A DNA stretch of 7,318 bases, from positions 1 through 7,318 of the forward strand of contig JAFGKN010000744.1 of NCBI GenBank assembly GCA_016928605.1. Direction: 5' to 3'. The notes under the pieces were generated by a model that had not been told where the DNA came from, ran no database searches, and worked only from the letters and a program-made list of their open reading frames with translations. Source of the DNA: Planctomycetota bacterium (lineage in GTDB: Bacteria > Planctomycetota > UBA8108). Position numbers and translations under genes: made by a program. Below, piece after piece: positions 1 to 6,915 of the stretch (the first letter of the stretch is position 1; each line of letters opens with the position of its first letter).

Positions 1-3000
1 CGAGGCCGAGCCAGAAGGAGATCTGCTTGTTGCCGTCCTCGAGCGTGAAGACCGCCCGCTTGCCGGGATCGTTGGGATCGTTGTGGAGCTTGTCGCGGTC
101 GCGGCTGTTCCACGCCGGCAGCTCGAAGTCGCCGCCCGGAAACTTCAGCCGGAAGTAGGCGAGACGCGTCACCTCCGGCGAGAGGAACTCCTCCGTCTTG
201 GCGCGGAAGTAGACGGTGAAGGGAATCTTCTGCGCGCGGAACTCGGTGAAGGAGGGAGGCTTGTCCCGCTGCTCGCGCGTGAAGAAGAAGCGATAGAGCG
301 GAGCGAGCGTCTCCCCGAAGGCGGCCAGCGCGCCGTAGAAGGCATCCTCCGTCGAGATCCACGGCCGGCAGAGATCGACCATCTCGGCGAGACCGTACTG
401 CGCGTCCTGAGGACCGAACTTCACGCCCAGACAGATGAAGCGAAACTCAGGGCGGCTGAGCAGCTGGTGCAGACTGCGGCTGTCGACGGAGGCCTCCGCA
501 TCGCTGAAAGGGAAGCGGCTTTCATGATCGTCCTGGAACTCCTTGACGAAGCCGGTCGACGTCTCGATCAGACGATACGCGAGAAGGCGCCGCGTCCAGT
601 CCGCGACAGCGGCGCGAAAGCTCTCCTCCTGCTTCTCGATGAAGGAGTCGCCTCCGGCGTAACGCTCGGCCGTCCAGCTCTGGAGGAACGAGGCCAGCTC
701 GGCGCCGAAGGTCGGTGCGTCCTCCGCGCCGGCGGACGGCCGCACGGCGGCGACCGCGTCGAGGCTCTTGAGGCGCGCCGCGACCTGCTTCTGGACCCTC
801 TCGGGGACCTTCGCGCCCGATGGCGAGAAACACTCCTTCACGCGGGCGAAAAGCGTGCAGGCGGCGCTCCTCGGCGTCTCGTCGCCGAGGAACTGATCGA
901 GGAAGTCGAAGGCCACCGCCCCCTCGCCGACGTACTTCCCGAGGCGGGAGACCTCGTCCGCGCTGAAGGCTTCCGGATCGCGCAGAGGCTCTCCCTCCTT
1001 CGCGTAGAGGCACGCGTAGAGCGAGCTCGGCCCGGCCGCGGGAGCGGAGGGGCTCCAGAAGTCCCTCGCGGCGGTCCGCGAGAAGGCGGTCCTGGGAAGG
1101 AAGGCGGAGAGGGGCTGGAAGTCCTGCTCGATCCTCTCGAGCGCGCGGCCGGCCCGGTCGACGCCATAGGCCTGGAGGGCGTCGAGCACCTGCGCGGCGT
1201 GGGGAAACCCGCTCGCATCGAGGCTCGCGACACAGGCGTCCAGACCGGTCAGCGCCGAGGGAGCCGGCGCCGCTGACTCCGTCCCCGGTGCCGGCGCCGG
1301 CGACTTGCCCGCGCGCGCGAAGCAGATCTCCCGCAGGTACTCGAACAGCTCGATCTCCGCTCCCTCCTTCACCTCGAGGCGCACGTCGCGGGACTTCGTC
1401 CCCAGCTCGAGCACCTGCGCCGCGGCGGCCGTGAAGTCGGCGGCGATGAGCGCCCGCCCGGCATTCGCCAGCAGCCGGTTGATCGGGGGGCCGCCCGGCA
1501 TCGCCGCCGCGGTCTCCAGGCGGCGCGAGAAGGCGGCCTCTCCGACGAGGCGATCGTAGAGCGCGCGGCGCGCCTGCTCGCTGCGCGCGAGGAGATCGCC
1601 CATGGCCTGGGCCTGGGTCGCAGGCCGCAGCCGGCCGTCGAGCTCGGTCTTGAGATCCTGCAGGACGATCGGCCCCGTCGCGGGGAGGCGCCGGTCGCGG
1701 AAGAGCGTCCACGCCTCGCTCGCAGCGCTGTCCGCGGACGCTCCGGGCGCTCCCGCATCCCTCAGGCCGAGGAGGCTCTCGCGATGCGCCGCGATCTCGC
1801 CGAGCAGACGCCGGGTGGACTCCTCGAGCGCGACCTGCAGCTCGAGCCGCTCCGCCGCCGGCGCCGCACCGGCCGCCGGATCGGCTGCGGTCTCTCCGCC
1901 CTGCGAAGCCGCTCCGGTCTCGCCGCCCGGCACAGCCGCCCGCGCGGCGATCCGGACTCTCAGCGACCCGAGGCGCCGGCTCGCCTCGGCCGCCAGGTCA
2001 TCGAGGAGCCGCTGCGCGTCGAGGTTGACGCCCCTCGCCGCGGGCGACCAGAGCTCCGCGCTCTCCTCGGCACCGAGCGCGCGCACCGCCTTCTCCACGC
2101 CGCTCTGGGCGAGGTCCTGCCGGAGGAGGAGACCGAGGGGATCGCTGTAGACGAGCGGCTTCGGCGCGTCGTCGAGCAGCTCGCGCCCCTTCTCGATCCC
2201 CTTCTCGATGAGCGCCTTGGCTGTCTTCTTCTTGTCCGCCGGGTCGATCGTGATCTTCTTCTTCTCATCGGCGGGAGGAGGAGACGGCGGCGGCTGGCGG
2301 GCGAAGGCCTCGTTGGCGCGGTCGATGGACGCGCCCAGGTCCCGGTAGAGATCAGCGCACGCGACGATCTCGGAGAGCGCCGGTAGGGTACGGCCGGTCT
2401 TGATGCGCTCCTCCAGCTCGCGCAGGGCGGCATCCAGCGCAGAGGCCCGCGACTCGACGGCGCGGAATCCGGCGAGCAGAGGATCCCCGCTCGTCTTCGC
2501 CGCCGAGAGAAGGGCCGCGGGCGCCGCCCGGGCGGCGAAGGCGGCATCGAGGCTCTTCCGGATGCGCTCCTGCTCCGCCGGCTCGAGAGCGCTGTCGAGA
2601 TGCGTCCGGTGATCGATGGCCTTGCCGGGGACTCCCATGCCGAGCGCCTCGGACCTCGCCTTCAGCGCGGGATCGCCGATGCCTCCTCCCAGGTCGAGGA
2701 GCGCCTTCTCGAGCCGCTCGCTCGAAAGGTCATACTCCGCCCAGACCTCGGCCGCGATCTGGCGCACGCTCTTCGGATTCTCGGAGTCCTCGAGCTGGCG
2801 CATCTTCGTGAAGGACTGGCGGACTCGCGCGATCTGAGCGGGCAGGTCGATCAGGCTCGCGCTCTCGGCGAGGATCCGCTGGTCGTAGGTCTCGGGGCTC
2901 GTCTCGATCGCCAGCCGCACGGCCCAGCGGAAGACTCGGTCGAGCTCGCCGTGCGCGTCCGCCACGAGGCCCTCGCCGCCGATGAAGGGTGTGCGGCCGA

Positions 3001-4594
3001 TCGCCTCGCCGCTCTCCTCGAGCCGCCGGTAGGCCTCGGCGATCAGGTTCAGGCGGCCGCCTTCGTCCAGGATCTCCGCCTCCTCGAGCGGATTGCTGCC
3101 CCGCGCCAGCACGTGATCCCCCACCAGCGAGAGGCTCTTGTTCACCTGCCGGAGCGATCCCGACACCGAGCCGATGACCACCGCGAGGATCACGGTGCCG
3201 ATGACCGCGAGCACCACGCCGCCGATGGTGGCGTAGCGGCGCGTCGTCGAGAGCCAGTCCTGCACCTTGCTCGTGGGACGGGCGAGCGCCGCCTCGCGGA
3301 AGACCTTCTTCGTGTAGAAGTCGTGGACGAAGTAGGGACGGCCGAAGAGCCCCTCGCGGCGCTCGAGGAAGAGCGTGCCCTCCGGCTCCTTCTCCTCCTC
3401 GCCGCTCCCGTCGAGGTCTGCGCCGGCCGCGGCCGCTTCGGCCGCGGCGTACTCGATGAGCGAGCTCAGCGGCCGGTGGTCCTGCCCGCCGCTCGAGAAG
3501 AAGACGCCCCGGAAGCGGTGCGGCTCCTCGTAGCGGCTCCACTCGAAGATCGTCTCCAGGTAGACGGAGAGCACCGGCCTCAGCGCCCGCATCTCCTCGG
3601 GGAAGAGGTAGATGAGATCGGCGCTCTCGGGCGCCTCGCCCTCGCAGAGGAGCTGCGTGCGCACGCGCTCGAGGTCGTGCCCCGTCGTCTCGAAGATCTC
3701 CTCCACCCACTGCGGATCGAAGCGCGCGTCGATGGGATGGGGATTCCCCCAGCCGAGGATCGACTGCTGCGCGGCGGGCTGGATCAGCGTGAAGGTCTCC
3801 TCGAAGCCCTTGATCTTGTCGCACTTCGTGACGAGGACGTAAACGGGAAACACGAGCTGCATGCGCCGCTGCAGCTCGGAGAGCTTGTCGTGGAGATTGC
3901 GCGCCTTCCGCCTCGCCTCCTCCACCAGCGCGTCGCGGCGGCCGGGGGGGGCGATGAGCGCGTCCGCGGGGATGACGACGATCACGCCGTCGACGGGCTT
4001 GCGCGGGCGCACTCTGCGCAAGAGGCCGAGGAAGCTGTTCCAGACCGGCGTCACGGGCGACTCTGCATCGTGGACGGCGAAGCGCCCGGCGGTGTCGAGG
4101 ATCACGGCCTCGTTGGCGAACCACCAGTCGCAGTTGACCGTGCCGCCGATCCCCTGCTGCTCCCCTCCCAGCGGCCAGCGGATCCCGGAGCGGCGCAGCG
4201 ACGTGGTCTTGCCGGATCCGGGCTCTCCGAGCATCAGGAACCACGGGAGCTCGTAGAGAAATCCCTTGCCCAGCGTCTGCTTCAGCGTCGCTATGGAGTC
4301 CTGGAACCTCTGCTTCAGCTCGCCCGCCGTGGTCTCCTGGACCCCCGACGGGAGAAAGGTCTTCTGCCGCACGAGTTCCCGGCTGAGCTTGCTCGTCGCC
4401 AGCCGCCCCCGGAAGAAGTCGAAGAGGATCTGGATGAGGATCCAGAGCACCACCGCGGCGGCCAGGGCGGCCACGACGAGGAGGCTGGTCGTGAAGTCGC
4501 CCACCAGCCACCAGACCAGCAGCCCGGTGAGGATGAGGAAGCCGGCGACGGCGGCCAGGACCTTCCAGTTCCTGAGGAGATTCAAGACCTTCAT
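1..4594 (-). CDS. tssM: TssM (IcmF family), T6SS inner-membrane NTP-binding component; 3' end beyond window
   Basis: TssM spans the inner membrane and joins TssL to the outer-membrane lipoprotein TssJ to form the T6SS trans-envelope complex. The frame stays open from the ATG at 4594 to base 1: 1531 codons and no stop, so the C-terminus lies outside. Visible in order: two membrane helices (about residues 11-32 and 37-59), a cytoplasmic NTPase-like domain, a third membrane helix (about 457-475), then a large periplasmic region. Walker A is GEPGSGKTT at 123-131, a Walker B/G3-like VILDTAGR is at 164-171, and a G4-like TKCDK is at 256-260. NCDWWF just before the DTAG motif is typical of IcmF. Low-complexity linkers lie at about 383-407, 767-795, 889-915 and 1096-1115. 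Many TssM proteins have about 1100-1300 residues, so this one is long. No alternative in-frame start was found in the 61-base gap after tssL; the ribosome binding site is weak (GAG six bases upstream). The family call is secure; the boundaries of the periplasmic domains are inference. Confidence 0.95.
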   Translation of the reverse strand, partial: MKVLNLLRNWKVLAAVAGFLILTGLLVWWLVGDFTTSLLVVAALAAAVVLWILIQILFDFFRGRLATSKLSRELVRQKTFLPSGVQETTAGELKQRFQDSIATLKQTLGKGFLYELPWFLMLGEPGSGKTTSLRRSGIRWPLGGEQQGIGGTVNCDWWFANEAVILDTAGRFAVHDAESPVTPVWNSFLGLLRRVRPRKPVDGVIVVIPADALIAPPGRRDALVEEARRKARNLHDKLSELQRRMQLVFPVYVLVTKCDKIKGFEETFTLIQPAAQQSILGWGNPHPIDARFDPQWVEEIFETTGHDLERVRTQLLCEGEAPESADLIYLFPEEMRALRPVLSVYLETIFEWSRYEEPHRFRGVFFSSGGQDHRPLSSLIEYAAAEAAAAGADLDGSGEEEKEPEGTLFLERREGLFGRPYFVHDFYTKKVFREAALARPTSKVQDWLSTTRRYATIGGVVLAVIGTVILAVVIGSVSGSLRQVNKSLSLVGDHVLARGSNPLEEAEILDEGGRLNLIAEAYRRLEESGEAIGRTPFIGGEGLVADAHGELDRVFRWAVRLAIETSPETYDQRILAESASLIDLPAQIARVRQSFTKMRQLEDSENPKSVRQIAAEVWAEYDLSSERLEKALLDLGGGIGDPALKARSEALGMGVPGKAIDHRTHLDSALEPAEQERIRKSLDAAFAARAAPAALLSAAKTSGDPLLAGFRAVESRASALDAALRELEERIKTGRTLPALSEIVACADLYRDLGASIDRANEAFARQPPPSPPPADEKKKITIDPADKKKTAKALIEKGIEKGRELLDDAPKPLVYSDPLGLLLRQDLAQSGVEKAVRALGAEESAELWSPAARGVNLDAQRLLDDLAAEASRRLGSLRVRIAARAAVPGGETGAASQGGETAADPAAGAAPAAERLELQVALEESTRRLLGEIAAHRESLLGLRDAGAPGASADSAASEAWTLFRDRRLPATGPIVLQDLKTELDGRLRPATQAQAMGDLLARSEQARRALYDRLVGEAAFSRRLETAAAMPGGPPINRLLANAGRALIAADFTAAAAQVLELGTKSRDVRLEVKEGAEIELFEYLREICFARAGKSPAPAPGTESAAPAPSALTGLDACVASLDASGFPHAAQVLDALQAYGVDRAGRALERIEQDFQPLSAFLPRTAFSRTAARDFWSPSAPAAGPSSLYACLYAKEGEPLRDPEAFSADEVSRLGKYVGEGAVAFDFLDQFLGDETPRSAACTLFARVKECFSPSGAKVPERVQKQVAARLKSLDAVAAVRPSAGAEDAPTFGAELASFLQSWTAERYAGGDSFIEKQEESFRAAVADWTRRLLAYRLIETSTGFVKEFQDDHESRFPFSDAEASVDSRSLHQLLSRPEFRFICLGVKFGPQDAQYGLAEMVDLCRPWISTEDAFYGALAAFGETLAPLYRFFFTREQRDKPPSFTEFRAQKIPFTVYFRAKTEEFLSPEVTRLAYFRLKFPGGDFELPAWNSRDRDKLHNDPNDPGKRAVFTLEDGNKQISFWLGL
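65..82. repeat. Two-copy nine-base tandem repeat in tssM
   Basis: Two exact copies of GGGATCGTT lie head to tail and in frame, encoding NDPNDP (residues 1505-1510) in the C-terminal part of TssM. The pattern looks like a small in-frame duplication in a loop. Confidence 0.7.
3426..3448. repeat. Ten-base-pair perfect inverted repeat inside tssM
   Basis: The arms GCCGCGGCCG and CGGCCGCGGC flank a three-base loop. They encode residues 383-390 of TssM (AAAEAAAA), at the start of an alanine- and acid-rich linker ahead of the third membrane helix. The symmetry follows partly from alternating GCC and GCG alanine codons. A strong mRNA hairpin is expected. Confidence 0.6.
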
Positions 4595-4621
4595 GGCTGA
4601 CTCGTGATGGAGTTGGATGTC

Positions 4622-4639
4622 CGCGCCGATGGCGGCGCG
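4622..4639 (-). other. GC-only inverted repeat (hairpin) between tssL and tssM
   Basis: The minus strand reads CGCGCCG, loop CCAT, CGGCGCG: a perfect seven-base-pair stem of only G and C with a four-base loop. It starts 16 bases after the tssL stop and ends 27 bases before the tssM start. No T-run follows it, so it does not look like an intrinsic terminator. It could stabilise the upstream mRNA or reduce tssM expression relative to tssL. The inverted repeat is seen directly; a role is inference, and a chance hairpin is possible in DNA this G+C rich. Confidence 0.5.
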
Positions 4640-4655
4640 AGGGACGCAGGGCCCC

Positions 4656-5462
4656 TCATTGTGAAGGACTTCTCGCTTCCAGCACCTCGATCTTCGAGGC
4701 GATCCTCTCGAGGTTGCCCCTCAGGCTGCCCGTCAGGAAGAGGCTCGTGGCCCAGGTGGCCGCGAGCAGGCAGATCAGGACCGCCCCCAGGAACGTCAAC
4801 GACTCGAGCACGCTGGGGATCTTGCCGCCCATGTCGCGGGTCTCGATGTGCTCGTACGGCTGCGGCGAGACCCACGTGCCCGAGGCGCGATCCTCCGTCT
4901 CGAACTGCTCGCGCAGCCTCCGGCGGCGCTCCTCGATCTCCGGCGGCGCGCGGCCCGTGGCCGACCTCTCGTGCAGCGCCGTGGCGTATGCCCCCATGAA
5001 CCCGAGCGAGAGCACATGGAAGTAGATCTCCGCCAGGTCCCGCTGCCCGGGATCGTAGCGCGACAGCATCCGATCGATGCGGCGGAAGATATCCGTCCCC
5101 GCGACCGAGGAGTGAAAGAAGGCGAGCTCGAGATGGTAGCTCTTCCAGTCCTGCCGCCCCGGCCACTCGCCGAGGCCCGTGATGAAGACCTCGTCGGCGA
5201 GCGCGATCATCGCGTACTGCGCCTCCTGGTACAGGGTCTGCGCCGACGCGCCGCTGCGGTGGGCCTCCTCCGCCTGGCGCCGGAAGAGGGCCGCGAGGGA
5301 CTCCCAGACCGGATTGGGGCCCCGCCCTCCGGCCTGCGAAGGGTCGAACGACCCGGCGGTGTCCGCGTAGAAGGCCCAGCGGCCCGACTGCACCGCCGCC
5401 TTCTGGGCCTGGAGAGCGATCACGAACTCGCTGAACTTCTCCTGCAAGAACCGCTTCGCCAC
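4656..5462 (-). CDS. tssL: TssL (DotU/IcmH family), short form without peptidoglycan-binding domain
   Basis: TssL is the inner-membrane T6SS protein whose cytoplasmic domain contacts TssK and TssM. The product has 268 residues. The DotU signature is clear: YAMIALADE (83-91), then the W-rich stretch around 100-106, LELAFF (111-116), and EIYFHVLSLGFMGAY (145-159). A single hydrophobic segment at about 222-245 is followed by only about 23 residues, as expected for a tail-anchored DotU protein with its domain in the cytoplasm. There is no C-terminal OmpA-like peptidoglycan-binding domain, so this is the short form. The start is GTG at 5462. It is the only in-frame start codon nearby and is preceded by AGGTGA at a suitable distance. 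The gene begins four bases after the tssK stop, which suggests translational coupling. A 61-base gap with a strong hairpin separates it from tssM. Confidence 0.95.
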   Translation of the reverse strand: MAKRFLQEKFSEFVIALQAQKAAVQSGRWAFYADTAGSFDPSQAGGRGPNPVWESLAALFRRQAEEAHRSGASAQTLYQEAQYAMIALADEVFITGLGEWPGRQDWKSYHLELAFFHSSVAGTDIFRRIDRMLSRYDPGQRDLAEIYFHVLSLGFMGAYATALHERSATGRAPPEIEERRRRLREQFETEDRASGTWVSPQPYEHIETRDMGGKIPSVLESLTFLGAVLICLLAATWATSLFLTGSLRGNLERIASKIEVLEARSPSQ

Positions 5463-5466
5463 CGCA

Positions 5467-5472
5467 TCACCT
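5467..5472 (-). promoter_or_regulatory. Ribosome binding site of tssL, overlapping the tssK stop codon
   Basis: On the minus strand the sequence reads AGGTGA, four bases before the GTG start of tssL. The TGA at its end is the tssK stop codon. This good Shine-Dalgarno match decides the GTG start and implies that ribosomes finishing tssK can restart on tssL. An ATG at 5467-5465 also overlaps the stop (TGATG), but it is out of the TssL frame. Confidence 0.75.
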
Positions 5473-6837
5473 GCCTTTCCGAACGTAGAAGTCCAGCGTC
5501 CTCGGGGCCGTCGTGTCCGGCACGCTCTTCTGGGCCCGGACGATGAAGAGGTTGGGGTTGCGCCCGAGCGCGCGGATGTACTCCTCCGACGGCATCAGGC
5601 GGTAGACGAGGTCCCCCCGCCTGTGGGGATAGTCGAGCGGCGCCGGCTCCTGGAGCTGGCGCTCGATCCCCAGGATCCTCTGATCGACGAGCTCGCGCAC
5701 CAGCTCGCGCGGCGCGATGACGCAGTTCGTCTCCACCCAGCGGTTGAGCGCCGCCGGGTCGGCCCGCGGGCCGCCGCGCACGGAGAAGTACATCGGCCGC
5801 CCGATGTGCTCCGCGCCGATGCTGACGATCTCGAAGGTGCCGTCGGCTCCCCGCACCTCGAGCTGCTCGTAGTTGGTCTCGAGCGGCCGCAGGAGCTCCC
5901 GGATCCTCTCGTCGAGGGCTCCGAACGTGCCGCGCAGATCGAGATGTTCGTACTTCGGCGCCGAGGGGGGAAGCACGTCATCGGGACGCAGCGTGCTCAG
6001 CTCGCCCATCACGCGGCAGAGCGCCATGTAGATGTCGACCGGCCGGAAGCACTCGAGCCCCACCATCTGCTCGAGCGGCAGCAGGCTCGCCACGAGACCG
6101 TAGCTCTGGAAGCGCGTCTCGAGCGTCTTGCCCGTCTCGTGCTGGCGGACCGCGGCGTCGAACGTCCCCGCGTTCTCCGTCGCCCTCGCGCGGATCGCCA
6201 TGCAGAGCTTCCGCACGATGTCGCCGATGGCCGACTCCTCGGTCACGAGGATCGTCGGGGGGATGAAGTCCGTGAGCCGGAAGGCGTCATTCGCGTAGAC
6301 GACCTCGGCGAGCGGCAGCACCTCGCAGCCGGAGCGGTCCTCCTCACCCGCCAGGAGCCGCGCGCTCACGCGGAGAAAGGTGATCGGCGCGGCGTTGCCG
6401 CCCGTCGTCTCGTCCACCACCTCCACCGCCGGCTGCGCCCGGTAGCGGACCGGGTAGCCGACATCCTCTCCCCCCTCCGCCTCGACGGTCTTGGGCCCCC
6501 CCGAAGGCACGGCGAGGTGGATCGCGAGCGTCTCTCCGCTCCGCAGCCGCTCCTCGAAGGGGGCGAGATCGCGCTCGAGGCGTGCCGCGAGATGCTCGGA
6601 CTGGATGACGAGGCCGTCGGGGAGCACGACCTCGAGCTGATCGAGAGCGAACCGGCCGCCGGTGAGGGCTTCCTGGTCGATCTCCATCCGGTAGACACCC
6701 CACTGCTGCGGCGAGAGGAGGCGCGTCCGGTGCGTCAGCGCTTCATCCAGCCCCCGGCTGAACTGCTGCAGATGATGGGGCTGCAGGAACATCCCGTCGA
6801 ACCAGTGGATGCGGGGAGACAATCTCTTCTGAAACAT
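5467..6837 (-). CDS. tssK: TssK, T6SS baseplate-to-membrane-complex adaptor
   Basis: TssK is a cytoplasmic, trimeric T6SS protein that attaches the phage-like baseplate to the TssL/TssM membrane complex. The product has 456 residues, close to the usual length of about 450. The diagnostic N-terminal motif WFDGMFLQPHHLQQ is at 12-25, a variant of the family's W-x-E/D-G-M-x-L-x-P-x-H-x-Q-Q pattern. Further family-like segments include GLVASLLPLEQMVG near the middle and the LVYRLMPSEEYIRALGRNPNLFIVRA stretch near the C-terminus, the part known in TssK homologues to contact the membrane complex. No signal peptide or membrane helix is seen. The start is ATG at 6837; only a partial ribosome binding site (AGG about nine bases upstream) is visible. 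The stop TGA overlaps the ribosome binding site of tssL. The 78-base gap upstream contains no recognisable promoter, so co-transcription with the preceding gene is likely. Confidence 0.96.
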   Translation of the reverse strand: MFQKRLSPRIHWFDGMFLQPHHLQQFSRGLDEALTHRTRLLSPQQWGVYRMEIDQEALTGGRFALDQLEVVLPDGLVIQSEHLAARLERDLAPFEERLRSGETLAIHLAVPSGGPKTVEAEGGEDVGYPVRYRAQPAVEVVDETTGGNAAPITFLRVSARLLAGEEDRSGCEVLPLAEVVYANDAFRLTDFIPPTILVTEESAIGDIVRKLCMAIRARATENAGTFDAAVRQHETGKTLETRFQSYGLVASLLPLEQMVGLECFRPVDIYMALCRVMGELSTLRPDDVLPPSAPKYEHLDLRGTFGALDERIRELLRPLETNYEQLEVRGADGTFEIVSIGAEHIGRPMYFSVRGGPRADPAALNRWVETNCVIAPRELVRELVDQRILGIERQLQEPAPLDYPHRRGDLVYRLMPSEEYIRALGRNPNLFIVRAQKSVPDTTAPRTLDFYVRKGR

Positions 6838-6915
6838 GTGTATCGGCCTGTCGCTCGATCGTCCGGCTCGTCCCTCCGGCCCTCGGGCCCGAGGAGCGCG
6901 GCGCGGAGACCCGGA
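6838..6915 (-). other. Short intergenic gap before tssK, with a 14-base palindrome
   Basis: This 78-base gap separates the unrecognised gene from tssK. It contains the perfect palindrome CCTCGGGCCCGAGG at 6881-6894. No T-run follows it in the direction of transcription, and I see no -35/-10 pair or sigma-54 -24/-12 pair. It may be a weak hairpin or a symmetrical protein-binding site, but palindromes of this length and composition are not rare in G+C-rich DNA. Confidence 0.35.

Noticed and set aside
83..1276. Plus-strand open frame of 397 codons near the left edge
   Set aside because: It is the same codon-aligned antisense frame of tssM. It is rich in Arg, Glu, Leu and Gly, as expected for the complement of G+C-rich coding sequence, with no domain seen.
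522..1712. Minus-strand open frame of 396 codons, and the similar one at 2730-4511
   Set aside because: Both are shifted by one base relative to tssM and give Arg/Pro/Gly/Ala-rich sequence without motifs. The tssM frame is continuous across both regions, so there is no evidence for a frameshift or overlapping gene.
2226..2268. CTT runs as a possible microsatellite or phase-variable tract
   Set aside because: These are two separate triplets of lysine codons (AAG) in a charged linker of TssM. The runs are too short, and as triplets they would not switch the reading frame.
2600..4600. Plus-strand open frame of 666 codons opposite tssM
   Set aside because: It lies in the codon-aligned antisense frame of tssM. 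That frame stays open because tssM hardly uses TTA, CTA or TCA codons. Its product is a charged, low-complexity sequence with no recognisable domain, while the minus strand carries clear TssM motifs.
4848..5546. Plus-strand open frame of 232 codons across the tssK/tssL junction
   Set aside because: It is antisense to tssL and the end of tssK, has no recognisable domain, and is explained by high G+C content.
6881..6894. Palindrome before tssK as a transcription terminator
   Set aside because: It has no following T-run and only a short stem once a loop is allowed. It lies inside an apparent operon.
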